Positions 37,623-46,348 of a stretch of 64,000 nucleotides of DNA are shown here, piece by piece. Under the pieces are notes generated by a model. It worked only from the letters and a program-made list of their open reading frames with translations, was not told the origin of the DNA and made no database searches. How positions within the stretch are numbered: the first letter of the stretch is position 1; each line of letters starts with the position of its first letter. Made by a program: the position numbers and the translations under genes. The DNA is from Eretmocerus hayati (taxonomy: Eukaryota; Arthropoda; Insecta; Hymenoptera; Aphelinidae): the NCBI GenBank assembly GCA_029851415.1, contig CM056743.1, positions 14,004,727 through 14,068,726 of the forward strand. Direction: 5' to 3'.

Positions 37623-37736
37623 GTATGTAACCGGTTCGTTTGATCAGTCTGCGTCAAATTTGCGGTTCGAGAACAGAGGGCTTACTCCAGTCGGGAATTC
37701 ACATTTTTCGGCTCTGGGAACGAAGTACTACAAAAG
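37623..37736 (+). CDS. Best host-exon candidate: 114-nt symmetric exon
   Basis: A strong acceptor (TTTTGTCTGCTTACAG) is followed by 114 nt open in only one frame, then a donor AAAAG|GTATGAG. The length is a multiple of three and both ends are phase 2, so the exon could be included or skipped without shifting frame. The predicted peptide starts YVTGSFDQSASNLRFENRGL and ends GTKYYK. Its base composition is visibly richer in G+C than the surrounding sequence. The product is not recognised. The first bases, GTATGT, also recreate a donor at the acceptor, as in recursive-splicing exons. No partner exon of matching phase was found in the window, which would fit a very large intron on the plus strand. 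Confidence 0.45.
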
Positions 37737-38728
37737 GTATGAGAATTGATAGTAACACAAATTAAGTCAAGTCAATGTCATCACTCTGAAAACTTTAGTT
37801 AATATTCTTGTGGCCATTTTCATTGACCATATTGAGCCTTTAAGAATAATTTTTTAGTACCGCATTTTATTGGTATCTTTTCACCTACGAAACCCAAAGA
37901 AAAGTTGAAATCCAGTCCTGAAGCACTGTTTCATGGCCTAATAGATTCGAGTAATTTTATTAAAAGATTCATGAAAATATGACCATGGACCAAGAGGATT
38001 CTTCAAAATACCATTTCTATTCACCAAAAAATCCGTGCCCTATAAACGATTTGGTTCAATCAAAAACTGATCTCCTTTAAGAGAATGTATCTAGCGTTTG
38101 CAATGAGCAGAGTTCGTTTCCCAAAACACTGATGCGAGCTTACAATCAGGTAATAGAGAAGCTTCAAATAGTATAAAGACTTGCGTCTCATCGCATAAAA
38201 TACATTCGGACCCTCCAATCATCTGAACTATTCCATAAGACACAAATTCTCCAAATAGCCACTTGTCCCGACGACCAAAGGATACATTTTACTACTCCAT
38301 AACTCGGGTATCAGCTACAGTTATATAATTTTGGGTATAAAGGGCGACGTTCTATAGTATTTTGGTTGGCACAATATGGGTGGCCCAGTGTAGGACGGCG
38401 CTAAAGGCGTTAGATTATACGAAAACGGAAATATGCCAAATCGTAAAGTACAATTGCCTCGTTCTGCAGGTCGTATTCTACTAAACGCATTCCGTCTGCA
38501 TTTGTCTATATGCTATCTGTCTTTCTCTTTTCGACCCTCTGTTTTGTGTCTTTCTGTTTAATCGGCCACGTGCCTTCTTGGTTCTTGATGTTTTCCCATA
38601 CACTATAGTTATATGTATATCTGTAGAATGTGCAAATCTTGGAGGTATGTAAGTTTGTTTGGTCTTAGTTTCATTGCGCTTTGCAAATTCCGTGTGAACT
38701 CAGTAATATATGTATTTCGAAATTAGCC
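37737..38728. other. Non-coding stretch, nothing recognised
   Basis: AT-rich sequence without a supported gene. Confidence 0.5.
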
Positions 38729-39076
38729 TTAAATTACATCAATCTTACCAATCAAAAATTGGTGTACTGATGTCTTGATATTCTTATTATTATTACGTTT
38801 GAGATCCAAAGGATCGAACGAGGTTATTTCCCATCCAACTGTGGGATACTTTGTGTATCCTTCGAAATATTTATTGAATAAATCAAAAAATGACTCGACT
38901 GCGCTATCGATGTTCCGCACACATATCTCACGGCCTAAGCGCACATTTATTTCCCATAATTTGAAATCTAGCTCACACTTAGGAAAGAGAGATTTCGTCA
39001 GGAACTGACCTCGAAAAAGAAAACCACTCACACATTGCTCTATGAATGTTTCTCTGAAAGTCCGTTTCGCACCCTG
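38729..39076 (-). CDS. Unrecognised minus-strand open frame, possible exon
   Basis: On the minus strand one frame is open for about 115 codons, from just after a stop at 39079-39077 to a stop at 38729. A donor-like TTG|GTAAGA falls at 38749/38748, and an acceptor-like GACAG falls at the 5' limit, though with a weak pyrimidine tract. The peptide is compositionally varied (segments include CELDFKLWEINVRLGREI and GYTKYPTVGWEITSFDPL), unlike simple-sequence chance frames. No family is recognised. A few open frames of this length are expected by chance in the window. Confidence 0.25.
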   Translation of the reverse strand, partial: QGAKRTFRETFIEQCVSGFLFRGQFLTKSLFPKCELDFKLWEINVRLGREICVRNIDSAVESFFDLFNKYFEGYTKYPTVGWEITSFDPLDLKRNNNKNIKTSVHQFLIGKIDVI

Positions 39077-39120
39077 TCAACTTGTTTTGCTTCCCGTTAA
39101 GGGTGATGTCAGAAAACGCC

Positions 39121-39285
39121 CTACGACACGAATCTCACGACACGACACTAAATTCATTCCCACGAGCTCAACCATCGATGGTTTTGATTCATTTTCATAG
39201 TTCATGTCTGGCGAAGTAGTTGAGTTTGCTGGAATAATTTTGAGATCATGTTGGGCGGTGTCGTATCGTGAGATTCGTGTCGTAG
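39121..39285. mobile_element. 165-bp MITE with 28-bp terminal inverted repeats
   Basis: The left end CTACGACACGAATCTCACGA, then CACGACAC is repeated in inverse at 39258-39285 with one mismatch. The interior has no coding potential. The target duplication is unclear and the superfamily unassigned. Confidence 0.75.
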
Positions 39286-40215
39286 CAGGTTTATAATCTG
39301 TCATTCCCTTACTACGTGTCTATAATACGTTGGAAAGGCTGTCCATGCCAACAAAGTCTAATGCCCTATCTATCGATACTCGGAGTCTCTAGGTTCACTC
39401 AGAATCCATCCTGAACGCGCGTCAACCGTGATTAGATCAACTTGATTGCAATAAAAGTCGCGAGTGGTCTCTCCCACAAGCGGTTTTTATTGACCAAAAT
39501 TCTCCCATCTTGCCTTATTTCGTTTATGTACCACCTATAATATGCGTACGTGTATTGCGATTTCTCGGAGTGCCGGTCAAACTACACCATCACGAAATTT
39601 TTTCCATCCTTCTATACCTAATAAGGATATTCGCCCGAGTCTCAAAAGTAAAGTGGACATGGGGTCAGTTAGAACCCCACTCCACGTGAGCTAAAAAAAA
39701 ATTATAGTCCAGGAATACGTGGATGTTAGTTTTGGAATATTTTTTCAATATATTTGGAAATCATCTGAAGGAATGTCACATTTTAGACAGCATCAGCCAA
39801 TTACTGCATAATTTTGAAGAATCCTCAAAGAAATAGCAATAATTTGTGAGTTTTTCGAAATATGTTCTCACTCGGCACTATTTTACCCCTTTCTGCATCA
39901 TAATTTCAACATTTTCGACGAATCTTTCTAAAATTGTAATTACATGCTCAAAAAACAGTTCTCTTCACAATATTTCTAATTCCAATCGCCGTTTTTTTGA
40001 AAATCGCTTTTACATTGAAAATTGATTGAATTTTTGAACGATTTCATTTCGGAGGATGAAAAAAATTAAGTTAGTTCAGGGTTACAGTAATTCATTAAAT
40101 AGTAAAATGTTAATGTGGAATGTATGCTCTGATGATCAATCCTGTCGTCACTTTTCAATTCTTGCGCCTACCCACAATAGAATGCAATCTCTGTCAAATA
40201 AAAATTGCATACACA
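39286..40215. other. Non-coding stretch
   Basis: Nothing recognised beyond a small hairpin around GGGGTCAGTTAGAACCCC (about 39661-39678). Confidence 0.5.
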
Positions 40216-40246
40216 CAGGGGCGTCAGAACTTCTCTGATGATAAGC

Positions 40247-40266
40247 AAAAAAAAAAAAAAAAAAAA
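40247..40266. repeat. Poly-A run
   Basis: About 20 A residues inside the hAT remnant, near its left end. Confidence 0.8.
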
Positions 40267-40421
40267 GGTCTTCAGATGGGGCCACATCCGCCATGCCACT
40301 GCTCTAGACACGCAACGGTATAAAAAGTCTGATTTCTCGATATCTATTTATTAAGTTCGGGCATCAAATACATGTTCTCTACGTGCGCATTTAGAGATGA
40401 ATATGTTTACTAGCTTACTTA

Positions 40422-41341
40422 CACTACCGGTCAAAAGTTTAAGCTCACCCAAAAAATTTTTTTTCGATTTTGTGCGTTGAACTACTCGGCTCTATTTGAC
40501 CATAGAAAACTCTACTTTAACACATTTTGAAAGTTTTTTTGCGTACTTGAAGATGGCGATATTCATTTTTATCCGTACGGATCGAGATTCCAATTTGAGC
40601 TTGGAAAAGTGTCAATTTCAACGATTCTTGGGAGAATCTTTTGGCTCCTGCCAATTTGAGCCACATGAATGTTTCAATATGGGAATTCTGGGATATGAAA
40701 GTACCAGTCTAGAGCTTCAAAATCCGTTTTTGAACGCCCCTCTACGCCACTCCCAGTCCGAGCTATGACACTTTCTCTGAGGGAAGATTTTTCGCAAAAA
40801 CTCGCACCTGGATTCAAAAATGACGAGAAAATTCACTTTTTGGGGCATATTTCAAAGGTTCCTCGTTTCCTTAATCAAGATGTTGATAAAAGATGACAGA
40901 AATGATGATTATACTTCATAAAAATGCGTCTCTGTATCTCTCTCGAATTGGAGTGCTAGTTTTTCCGAAAAATCTTCCCTCAGAGAAAGTCTCATAGCTC
41001 GGACTGGAAGTGGCGTAGAGGAACGTTCAAAAACGGATTCTAAAGCTCTAGACTGGTACTTTTGTATCCCACAATTCCCATATTGAAACATTCATGTGGC
41101 TCAAATTGGTAGGAGCCAAAAGATTCTCTGAAAAATCGTTGAAATTGACACTTTTCCAAGCTCAAATTGGAAAGATCCCGATCCGTAAGGATAAAAATGA
41201 ATAGTGCCATCTTAAAATACGTGAAAAAACCTTCAAAATGAGCTCCGGAAGAGTCCTCTACGGTCAAATAGAGCCGACTAGTTCAACTCACAAAATTGAA
41301 AAAAAAATTTTTGGGTGAGCTTAAACTTTTGACCGGTAGTG
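40422..41341. mobile_element. TA-flanked foldback element nested in the hAT copy
   Basis: The termini CACTACCGGTCAAAAGTTTA and the exact inverse at 41341 are flanked by TA (40420-40421 and 41342-41343). The arms are about 395 bp each and well matched, around a loop of about 130 bp (40816-40945). The terminal motif resembles ends of Tc1/mariner-type elements, as recalled and not searched. There is no transposase frame; the open frames are mirror images in the two arms. It splits the C-terminal end of the hAT transposase pseudogene. Confidence 0.85.
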
Positions 41342-41343
41342 TA

Positions 41344-41877
41344 TATTCACAGGATCTAGCAATTCTTTGTATATATGACGGAGGGCTAAATCGTTCAGAT
41401 GTTGTTGTTACATTGTTGCTCTGGGATAAGATTTGAGACGTCTCAATACCGAAAAAGATCTTTCATTTGAACAAGAAGAGCCTGGTATGGTAATTGAGGA
41501 AGAATAGAGCGCATTTCTGATTTTCCACGTAAGTATTGTACGACATCTCTCAACCGAAGTCGATGCAGGATGCCACGCTCACTAGCTTCATTTTCCTCGC
41601 AACATGCGAGAATTTGAGCTTCACCAACAAATTGGCTCTTTTTCTGCCTTTTTTCACGTTTTTTCGCCCTCAACGCCTCGAGTTTTTCTCGAAATGGTGC
41701 ATCGTCGTTAATGGCATTCAAAACGACGCCTCTTTCAAGGACAAGTCTGTTGCCATCGAACTGCTCATCGGGAATTGCATTGCCTTCTGAGTCAATTTTG
41801 TGATTATAAAAGTCTGTAATAAGTTTTACATCAACGTTTTCATGACCGGTGACAAAGTTTTCAAGCGTCTCCAGAGA
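41344..41877 (-). pseudogene. hAT transposase C-terminal fragment (ZMYM1/DUF4371-like dimerisation domain), broken
   Basis: The minus strand reads SLETLENFVTGHENVDVKLI and onward through a block containing LERGVVLNAINDD and DVVQYLRGKSEMRSILPQL. It then continues in another frame as SNERSFSVLRRLKSYPRATM, followed after a stop by QQHLNDLALRHIYKELLDPV. The ERSFS-LRRLK-RATM-L-LAL-I pattern is the hallmark of the hAT C-terminal dimerisation domain of the ZMYM1-like group. Breaks: one frameshift between about 41500 and 41470, a TAA at 41410-41408, an upstream TAA near 41889, and the foldback insertion at 41342. The last residues after the insertion (ASKHIHL) are still readable next to the left end. 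It is non-functional. Confidence 0.88.
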
Positions 41878-41919
41878 GGGAATTTACGAGAATGAAATCG
41901 GTCGAACACGTCCAGTTTT

Positions 41920-41971
41920 CGGGTGTTGAATTCAACACCCGCTTTTTATCCGGGTATTGAATTTCAACACC
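41920..41971. repeat. Subterminal palindromes of the hAT element
   Basis: CGGGTGTTGAATTCAACACC, then CG is a perfect 22-bp palindrome at 41920-41941. It is followed by a near-palindrome (GGGTATTGAATTTCAACACC, then C) about 30 bp from the right terminus. Subterminal repeats are typical transposase-binding sites in hAT elements; that role is inferred here. Confidence 0.6.
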
Positions 41972-44417
41972 CACCACACCCAAAATGACGCCCCTGCATA
42001 CACAGAACACGTGATCAAATTCAGATATTGAATATTTGATAGCTGCGAGTGATATCTGATTATTGCTTTACCTATTATGTACAATACACACTTAAACACA
42101 AAAAACAAGGCCTTCAAATTTACAAAGTTGTGCAAGATACCAATACATATACCATACATACATTAATACAATCAAAATTGGAGCAATAGATACCCTCAAG
42201 GAATCGAATATTATAGCCGTGTATAGCGGTGGTGGCGCATAATAATATAATGGGCGCGGCGGCGTTCACGATACGTAAAAAAAAAAAACTAAATTCGCTT
42301 CAAGCAAATCGCACGCTTGAGACTTTGATATACTTATAATACCTATAATATCATGAACTCAACAGCAAAAGTGAACTTTTCCACTGGGAAAGAATTCGGT
42401 GGAAAAAGTCGCAAATGTTTTAAAGAGAGAGAGATTCAGAACAGAGCTACTAACATGGAAAACGATAAGAGGTATATAGGCGAAACAATCCTCAAAGCTT
42501 TATCTAAATGTTAATAAGGAACGTTTTATACATCAAGAGGGTCGTTCTCTTGCCATGCTCTTTCTGTCTGCTGCTAACCTGGCTGTCTATATGCCGCGGG
42601 CTTGCTTAAAAAAAAATGTATAATGCCTCGAGTAAGTGGTATGTTTTATATATATATATATACATAACCTCACTTTTATTCTTCGTTTTGACATTATTCA
42701 AATATAAATGTAAATGTTGATACAAACGGATAGCTAAATTGAGAGACAGAATTGAATTGTTCGGCTTGAGCGAGAACTGAAATGGCACAAAATTGGTTTA
42801 ACTGCTTGCAAGGAATCAAGGGAGTTATATTCGTTCCAAAAAATTATGGGGATGGATCTGCTCTTTACCTGCGAGTGATGCACTTATGGAGTTATGGGGG
42901 GAAGGGGGCGTAAGAAAATTTTTGAGGATTGCGCTATGGTGAATTTCCTCGAATAGGCTCTTGATTCATGCAAAAAAAAATGTTTAGCGTGGCTCTGGCA
43001 TATCGCTATAATAGCAAATGAGCCAGGATTTGTTATTCCGAGTTGTTGGAATTTCGTCTTGTGAATTTTTCTTTCTGGATGATGATGATGAGACACATCC
43101 CAGAGTGTGATATTCAAAGTTTTGATGAGGCAAGTTGGTAGCCCTGCGGCTGTACAAACTTATTCTTGAAAATTTCTTTCTTTGTCTTTCTAAAAACCGA
43201 GATAAATGAGATACAATGAAAGGACTCGTCATTGGCTATGCCCTCGAGACTATTCATGATTTTTAGTGAGATTGGCATTGCTAAAAAAAAAAGGAGTTCT
43301 CTAACAAAAATGGAAAATCTTTGTGAGATAATATCTTGGAAACAGTCGAGGATGAATCAGTCAATGAGGTTACCATCAATGAGTCGATGAATTTGAGGAT
43401 AATTCGTTATCCTTTGTAATCAGTAATGGCTGATGCACTGATTCATAGACTATTCCTTCAGGGGCTGTCCATGAATCAAGTACAGATTCAGGTGGGGAAG
43501 GAAGTTTCTCAACCTCTTACTGTGCATCATATGAGTTATAAAATTTCCATGCTAAATATCTTACAAATAACGAGTGGGGGGGGGGGGTTGGGTTCGATAA
43601 CGGAATTTTTTTCTACGTGATTTATCGATAGCCCCTCGCTTTCTCTTTCAGATGGTTATAAAAATAACAGTGTCTTCCAGAGTGATAAATAAGAAGATGA
43701 ATTCGTTGAAAATCAACAACTGAAGAATTGTTGAATATATTTGAGTATTGAGAAATGGAAAAAAATTGACAGCTGTCATTGTTACTCAAAATCATTACGA
43801 TGGATCAAGTCTGACAGATACATCTAGTTTTTGTCTAGTCAACGAGTATCGAGTATATAATGCTTTTGGATGCATGAAGTGGTGGACATCCCATACATAG
43901 AATTCAGGGGTGAGAAAGAGAAAAAAAATAGGGTTGCCAGAGAGGTTATGGACGTCACTCACGTAATGCCATTTGTGATGGTTTGTTGTGCCTCTGCTGT
44001 TGCAGTAAGTGTTCCGAGTAATACACGTACACATCTCATATTTCGATTGCATTGTTCTATATCTATTAGACGAAGGAGATTGTGATGCATTTGGTAAGGA
44101 GTGTGTTGAACATGCATCCGAGATATGGCAATGCCTCTAATGCATCAGTCTCTATAATTCCATTTCCACGTACATGATTCGATTTGGGCATTGAGATGGA
44201 TAGAAGACCGAGTATATATCGAGAACGCTTACCCTTATAGACGGACCATATCCCTGATTTGATGCACTCCAATGACCATATTTACGTCTATAGTATTCCA
44301 GTGTCTCTGCATGAACCACTCTGAACAGTGTTATCAACTCATGGGATGAGCCAAAATCGAACGGGTACATTACTAACGTCATGCTGAATTCAATCACGCA
44401 ACTTATGGTTATTGCAA

Positions 44418-44420
<3 letters not shown>

Positions 44421-44449
<29 letters not shown>
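44421..44449. repeat. (TA)14 microsatellite
   Basis: An uninterrupted TA dinucleotide tract. Confidence 0.95.
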
Positions 44450-44452
<3 letters not shown>

Positions 44453-44545
44453 CTGAGGAAGTAACGAAATGTCAGTAATAGGATGTAGATGGTAAGAATG
44501 ATCAACGGAGCTGGTTCTAAAATCTAAATTTTGTCAAGTGCATGC

Positions 44546-44628
44546 GAAAATTATTTTTCACCCCCTTTGGCTAAAAATTGATATCTGCATTGCAAGATTT
44601 TGGGCCCTCGGGGTGAAAAATAATTTTC
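44546..44628. repeat. 19-bp perfect inverted repeat
   Basis: GAAAATTATTTTTCACCCC at 44546-44564 is exactly complemented at 44610-44628, with a 45-nt loop. It could be the remains of a small hairpin element or a structured RNA segment. Confidence 0.7.
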
Positions 44629-45607
44629 TCTTCGTATTCGGATGCCTATTTTGGATTTGGAGGACTCGTTTCCCTTTTTTCCGTTCGAAAATCCAACGGT
44701 CCGAGAGTCCGGAATCAAAACTAGTCCGAAAAACGGGGCAGGATTATACTATTACAATTAAATATTACTTATAGGTAGAGCCTAATAGATCTTAATATAA
44801 AAACGTGAGGGTTGAATTTCTGATTCCGAGTGGAATTTTTTAAGCCCTAGCCGAAGACGAGGGCTGGCATTGTCACTAGGATATGAAATATAGGTTTTGT
44901 GGATGCTTATCGTGTGCTAATTCCACAACCCGTTGGTGAAAATGAAAGATCTATGCAAAAAAAAAAAAAATACTCTTGCGCTAGGTTTGCGAAAGAATTG
45001 TTAACCTTATCAGAGGAAAATGATGATTGGAAGAGTCGTTCGATTCAATTGATAAAGAAAGATCAAAGAAAGCAAAGTAATATGGTATTCAAAAGTTTTC
45101 GAGGATGACTTTGCACAATTCCATTGAAATCTAGCACAAAAATTCAGTCTTGTGATTGCACAATGAGTTTCAAAGACTTTGAAAGCATAGAATATGGTAA
45201 TAAAATTTATAATGGCTTAACATTAAAATCGACGAGATAAGTGACTAGCTAGGAATAAGTATATTGCAACACGTTGTGTCTTTTTTTTGCGTTTTATCAT
45301 CAGATCTGTTGAGGTCCCGAGGCAACTTATGAGAGTTGTAATACAAATTGAGATGCTGTCAGAACTGATCGTAAATTGATTTGCCAATCCAATCTCTACA
45401 CTACGATTGCGACAGAAAATTCAGTGTGGTATTGTCAGAATACCTTTAATGCATTGATGTGTCACTAATTAAAAAATTTTTTGCTTAACCTTTTATTATC
45501 AAAAAATCTATAATTGTTCCATTCATCAGTTTAATTAATTTGTGCAAATTGATCAGAAACTAGCTCTTTACCGAGGCCCGAATTTTTCACAAAGTATGAA
45601 TGGCGGC

Positions 45608-45933
45608 GCACAATATAAGCTATTGTGCGAATCACGCACTGTAACGTTACTAACGATACGATATATCTATAGATATATCCATGTCACGTAGGTCCGCATG
45701 ATTTTTCAGCGATCGTGCCGGGCTTAGGTTGAACGCGAGTAAAAGTAACGGTGCACAGCGTTACTACTTTTGAATTTAATTTATAGCATACGTAGAAGAC
45801 GGCGGAATCACGCCGGCTCGCGTGACTTTCTACATGAAATAACGCGGCCACGCGTTATTTCGGTTATTCCATGTAACGCGGAGTGATGCGAATTCTTGTG
45901 ATTTTTGTGAACGTCATGCACCCCCGCATGACG
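45608..45933. promoter_or_regulatory. U3 palindrome cluster upstream of the LTR TATA box
   Basis: At least four clean inverted repeats lie within about 330 bp. They are GCACAATA/TATTGTGC (45608-45628), a 20-bp perfect palindrome GATATATCTATAGATATATC (45660-45679), GAAATAACGCG/CGCGTTATTTC (45836-45861) and CGTCATGC/GCATGACG (45912-45933). The last contains an ACGTCA-type half-site, as does the LTR end (ACGTCA at 46262-46267). Such motifs are bound by ATF/CREB-type bZIP factors in other systems; binding here is inference. The cluster is duplicated in the 3' LTR. Confidence 0.55.
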
Positions 45934-45951
45934 CGCTGGAAGATATTTATG

Positions 45952-45958
45952 TATAAAA
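45952..45958 (+). promoter_or_regulatory. LTR promoter TATA box
   Basis: TATAAAA within ATGTATAAAAACACG, preceded by GC-rich sequence. Transcription would be expected to start about 30 bp downstream, near 45980-45985, which would define the U3/R border. The same box is at 49234-49240 in the 3' LTR and could fire into downstream host DNA. Confidence 0.6.
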
Positions 45959-46122
45959 ACACGAACGTTCTGTTTTTAAGACACTGGAAGAAAATCGTCA
46001 GAACGGAGCACATCCGTGGTTTTTTTTTTTTTTTTGCGACCTAGCCATGAATGAAGTATTGTTTCATCATGGATAGACGTCGCCTAGATTCATATAAGTC
46101 TTTACGAAGGAAGAGTGTGTGA

Positions 46123-46323
46123 ATGATCCGCGATCATTTGTACGAGGTCAAATCTGCGCGTATTTTTTCTAACAAACAAAATATTTCGTTCTTTTTTGTG
46201 AATCATGGATCCCCAGCTTCCCCCATCCCAAACATCGACGTGTCATCGACTCCCGGTGCTCACGTCAAAATGGCGCCCAACGTGGGGCCCAGGCAAAGCC
46301 AAGAAGGCAGGACCTGGAGGTGA
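46123..46323 (+). CDS. Short upstream ORF crossing the LTR end and primer-binding site
   Basis: An ATG-initiated frame of 66 codons starts in the 5' LTR, runs through the LTR/PBS junction, and ends 25 nt before the ATG of the 731-codon ORF. The equivalent frame in the 3' LTR runs into flanking DNA. The product is not recognised. It may act only as an upstream ORF that lowers initiation at the main start, or may be fortuitous. Confidence 0.25.
   Translation: MIRDHLYEVKSARIFSNKQNISFFFVNHGSPASPIPNIDVSSTPGAHVKMAPNVGPRQSQEGRTWR
46271..46288 (+). promoter_or_regulatory. Primer-binding site for tRNA-Lys
   Basis: TGGCGCCCAACGTGGGGC is the 18-nt complement of the 3' end, including CCA, of the animal tRNA-Lys(CUU) type, with no mismatch as I recall that tRNA. 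It starts 3 nt after the LTR, as expected for minus-strand DNA priming. Confidence 0.9.
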
Positions 46324-46348
46324 ATAAAATCACCCCGCACCCACGACC

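Larger units (their letters stand above)
40216..41996 (-). mobile_element. Dead hAT transposon with exact 8-bp target duplication
   Basis: The ends are CAGGGGCGTCA (40216-40226) and its exact complement (TGACGCCCCTG, ending 41996). Both are flanked by the same 8 bp, CATACACA (40208-40215 and 41997-42004). CAGGG-type ends with 8-bp duplications are diagnostic of the hAT superfamily. The minus strand encodes the C-terminal part of a hAT transposase (41877-41344). A 920-bp TA-flanked foldback has inserted inside the element, and removing it leaves only about 0.86 kb. The original copy was therefore internally deleted, with the N-terminal and middle transposase missing. Confidence 0.92.
41997..45450. 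other. Non-coding stretch between the hAT and LTR elements
   Basis: Contains TA tracts near 42648-42662 and 44421-44449, a G run near 43575-43586, an A run near 44959-44970 and an inverted repeat (44546-44628). No gene is supported. Confidence 0.5.
45455..46267 (+). repeat. 5' LTR, 813 bp
   Basis: Identical to the 3' LTR by eye except for T at 46193 versus C at 49474, and 16 versus 15 T in the T run at 46020-46035. The ends TGATGTG and CACGTCA form a 7-bp near-inverted repeat with TG/CA termini. It contains a TATA box at 45952-45958, with U3 palindromes upstream. Confidence 0.95.

Noticed and set aside
40496..41267. Mirror-image ORFs inside the nested foldback (90 and 75 codons)
   Set aside because: They are the same sequence read in the two arms of an inverted repeat, with no transposase motifs.
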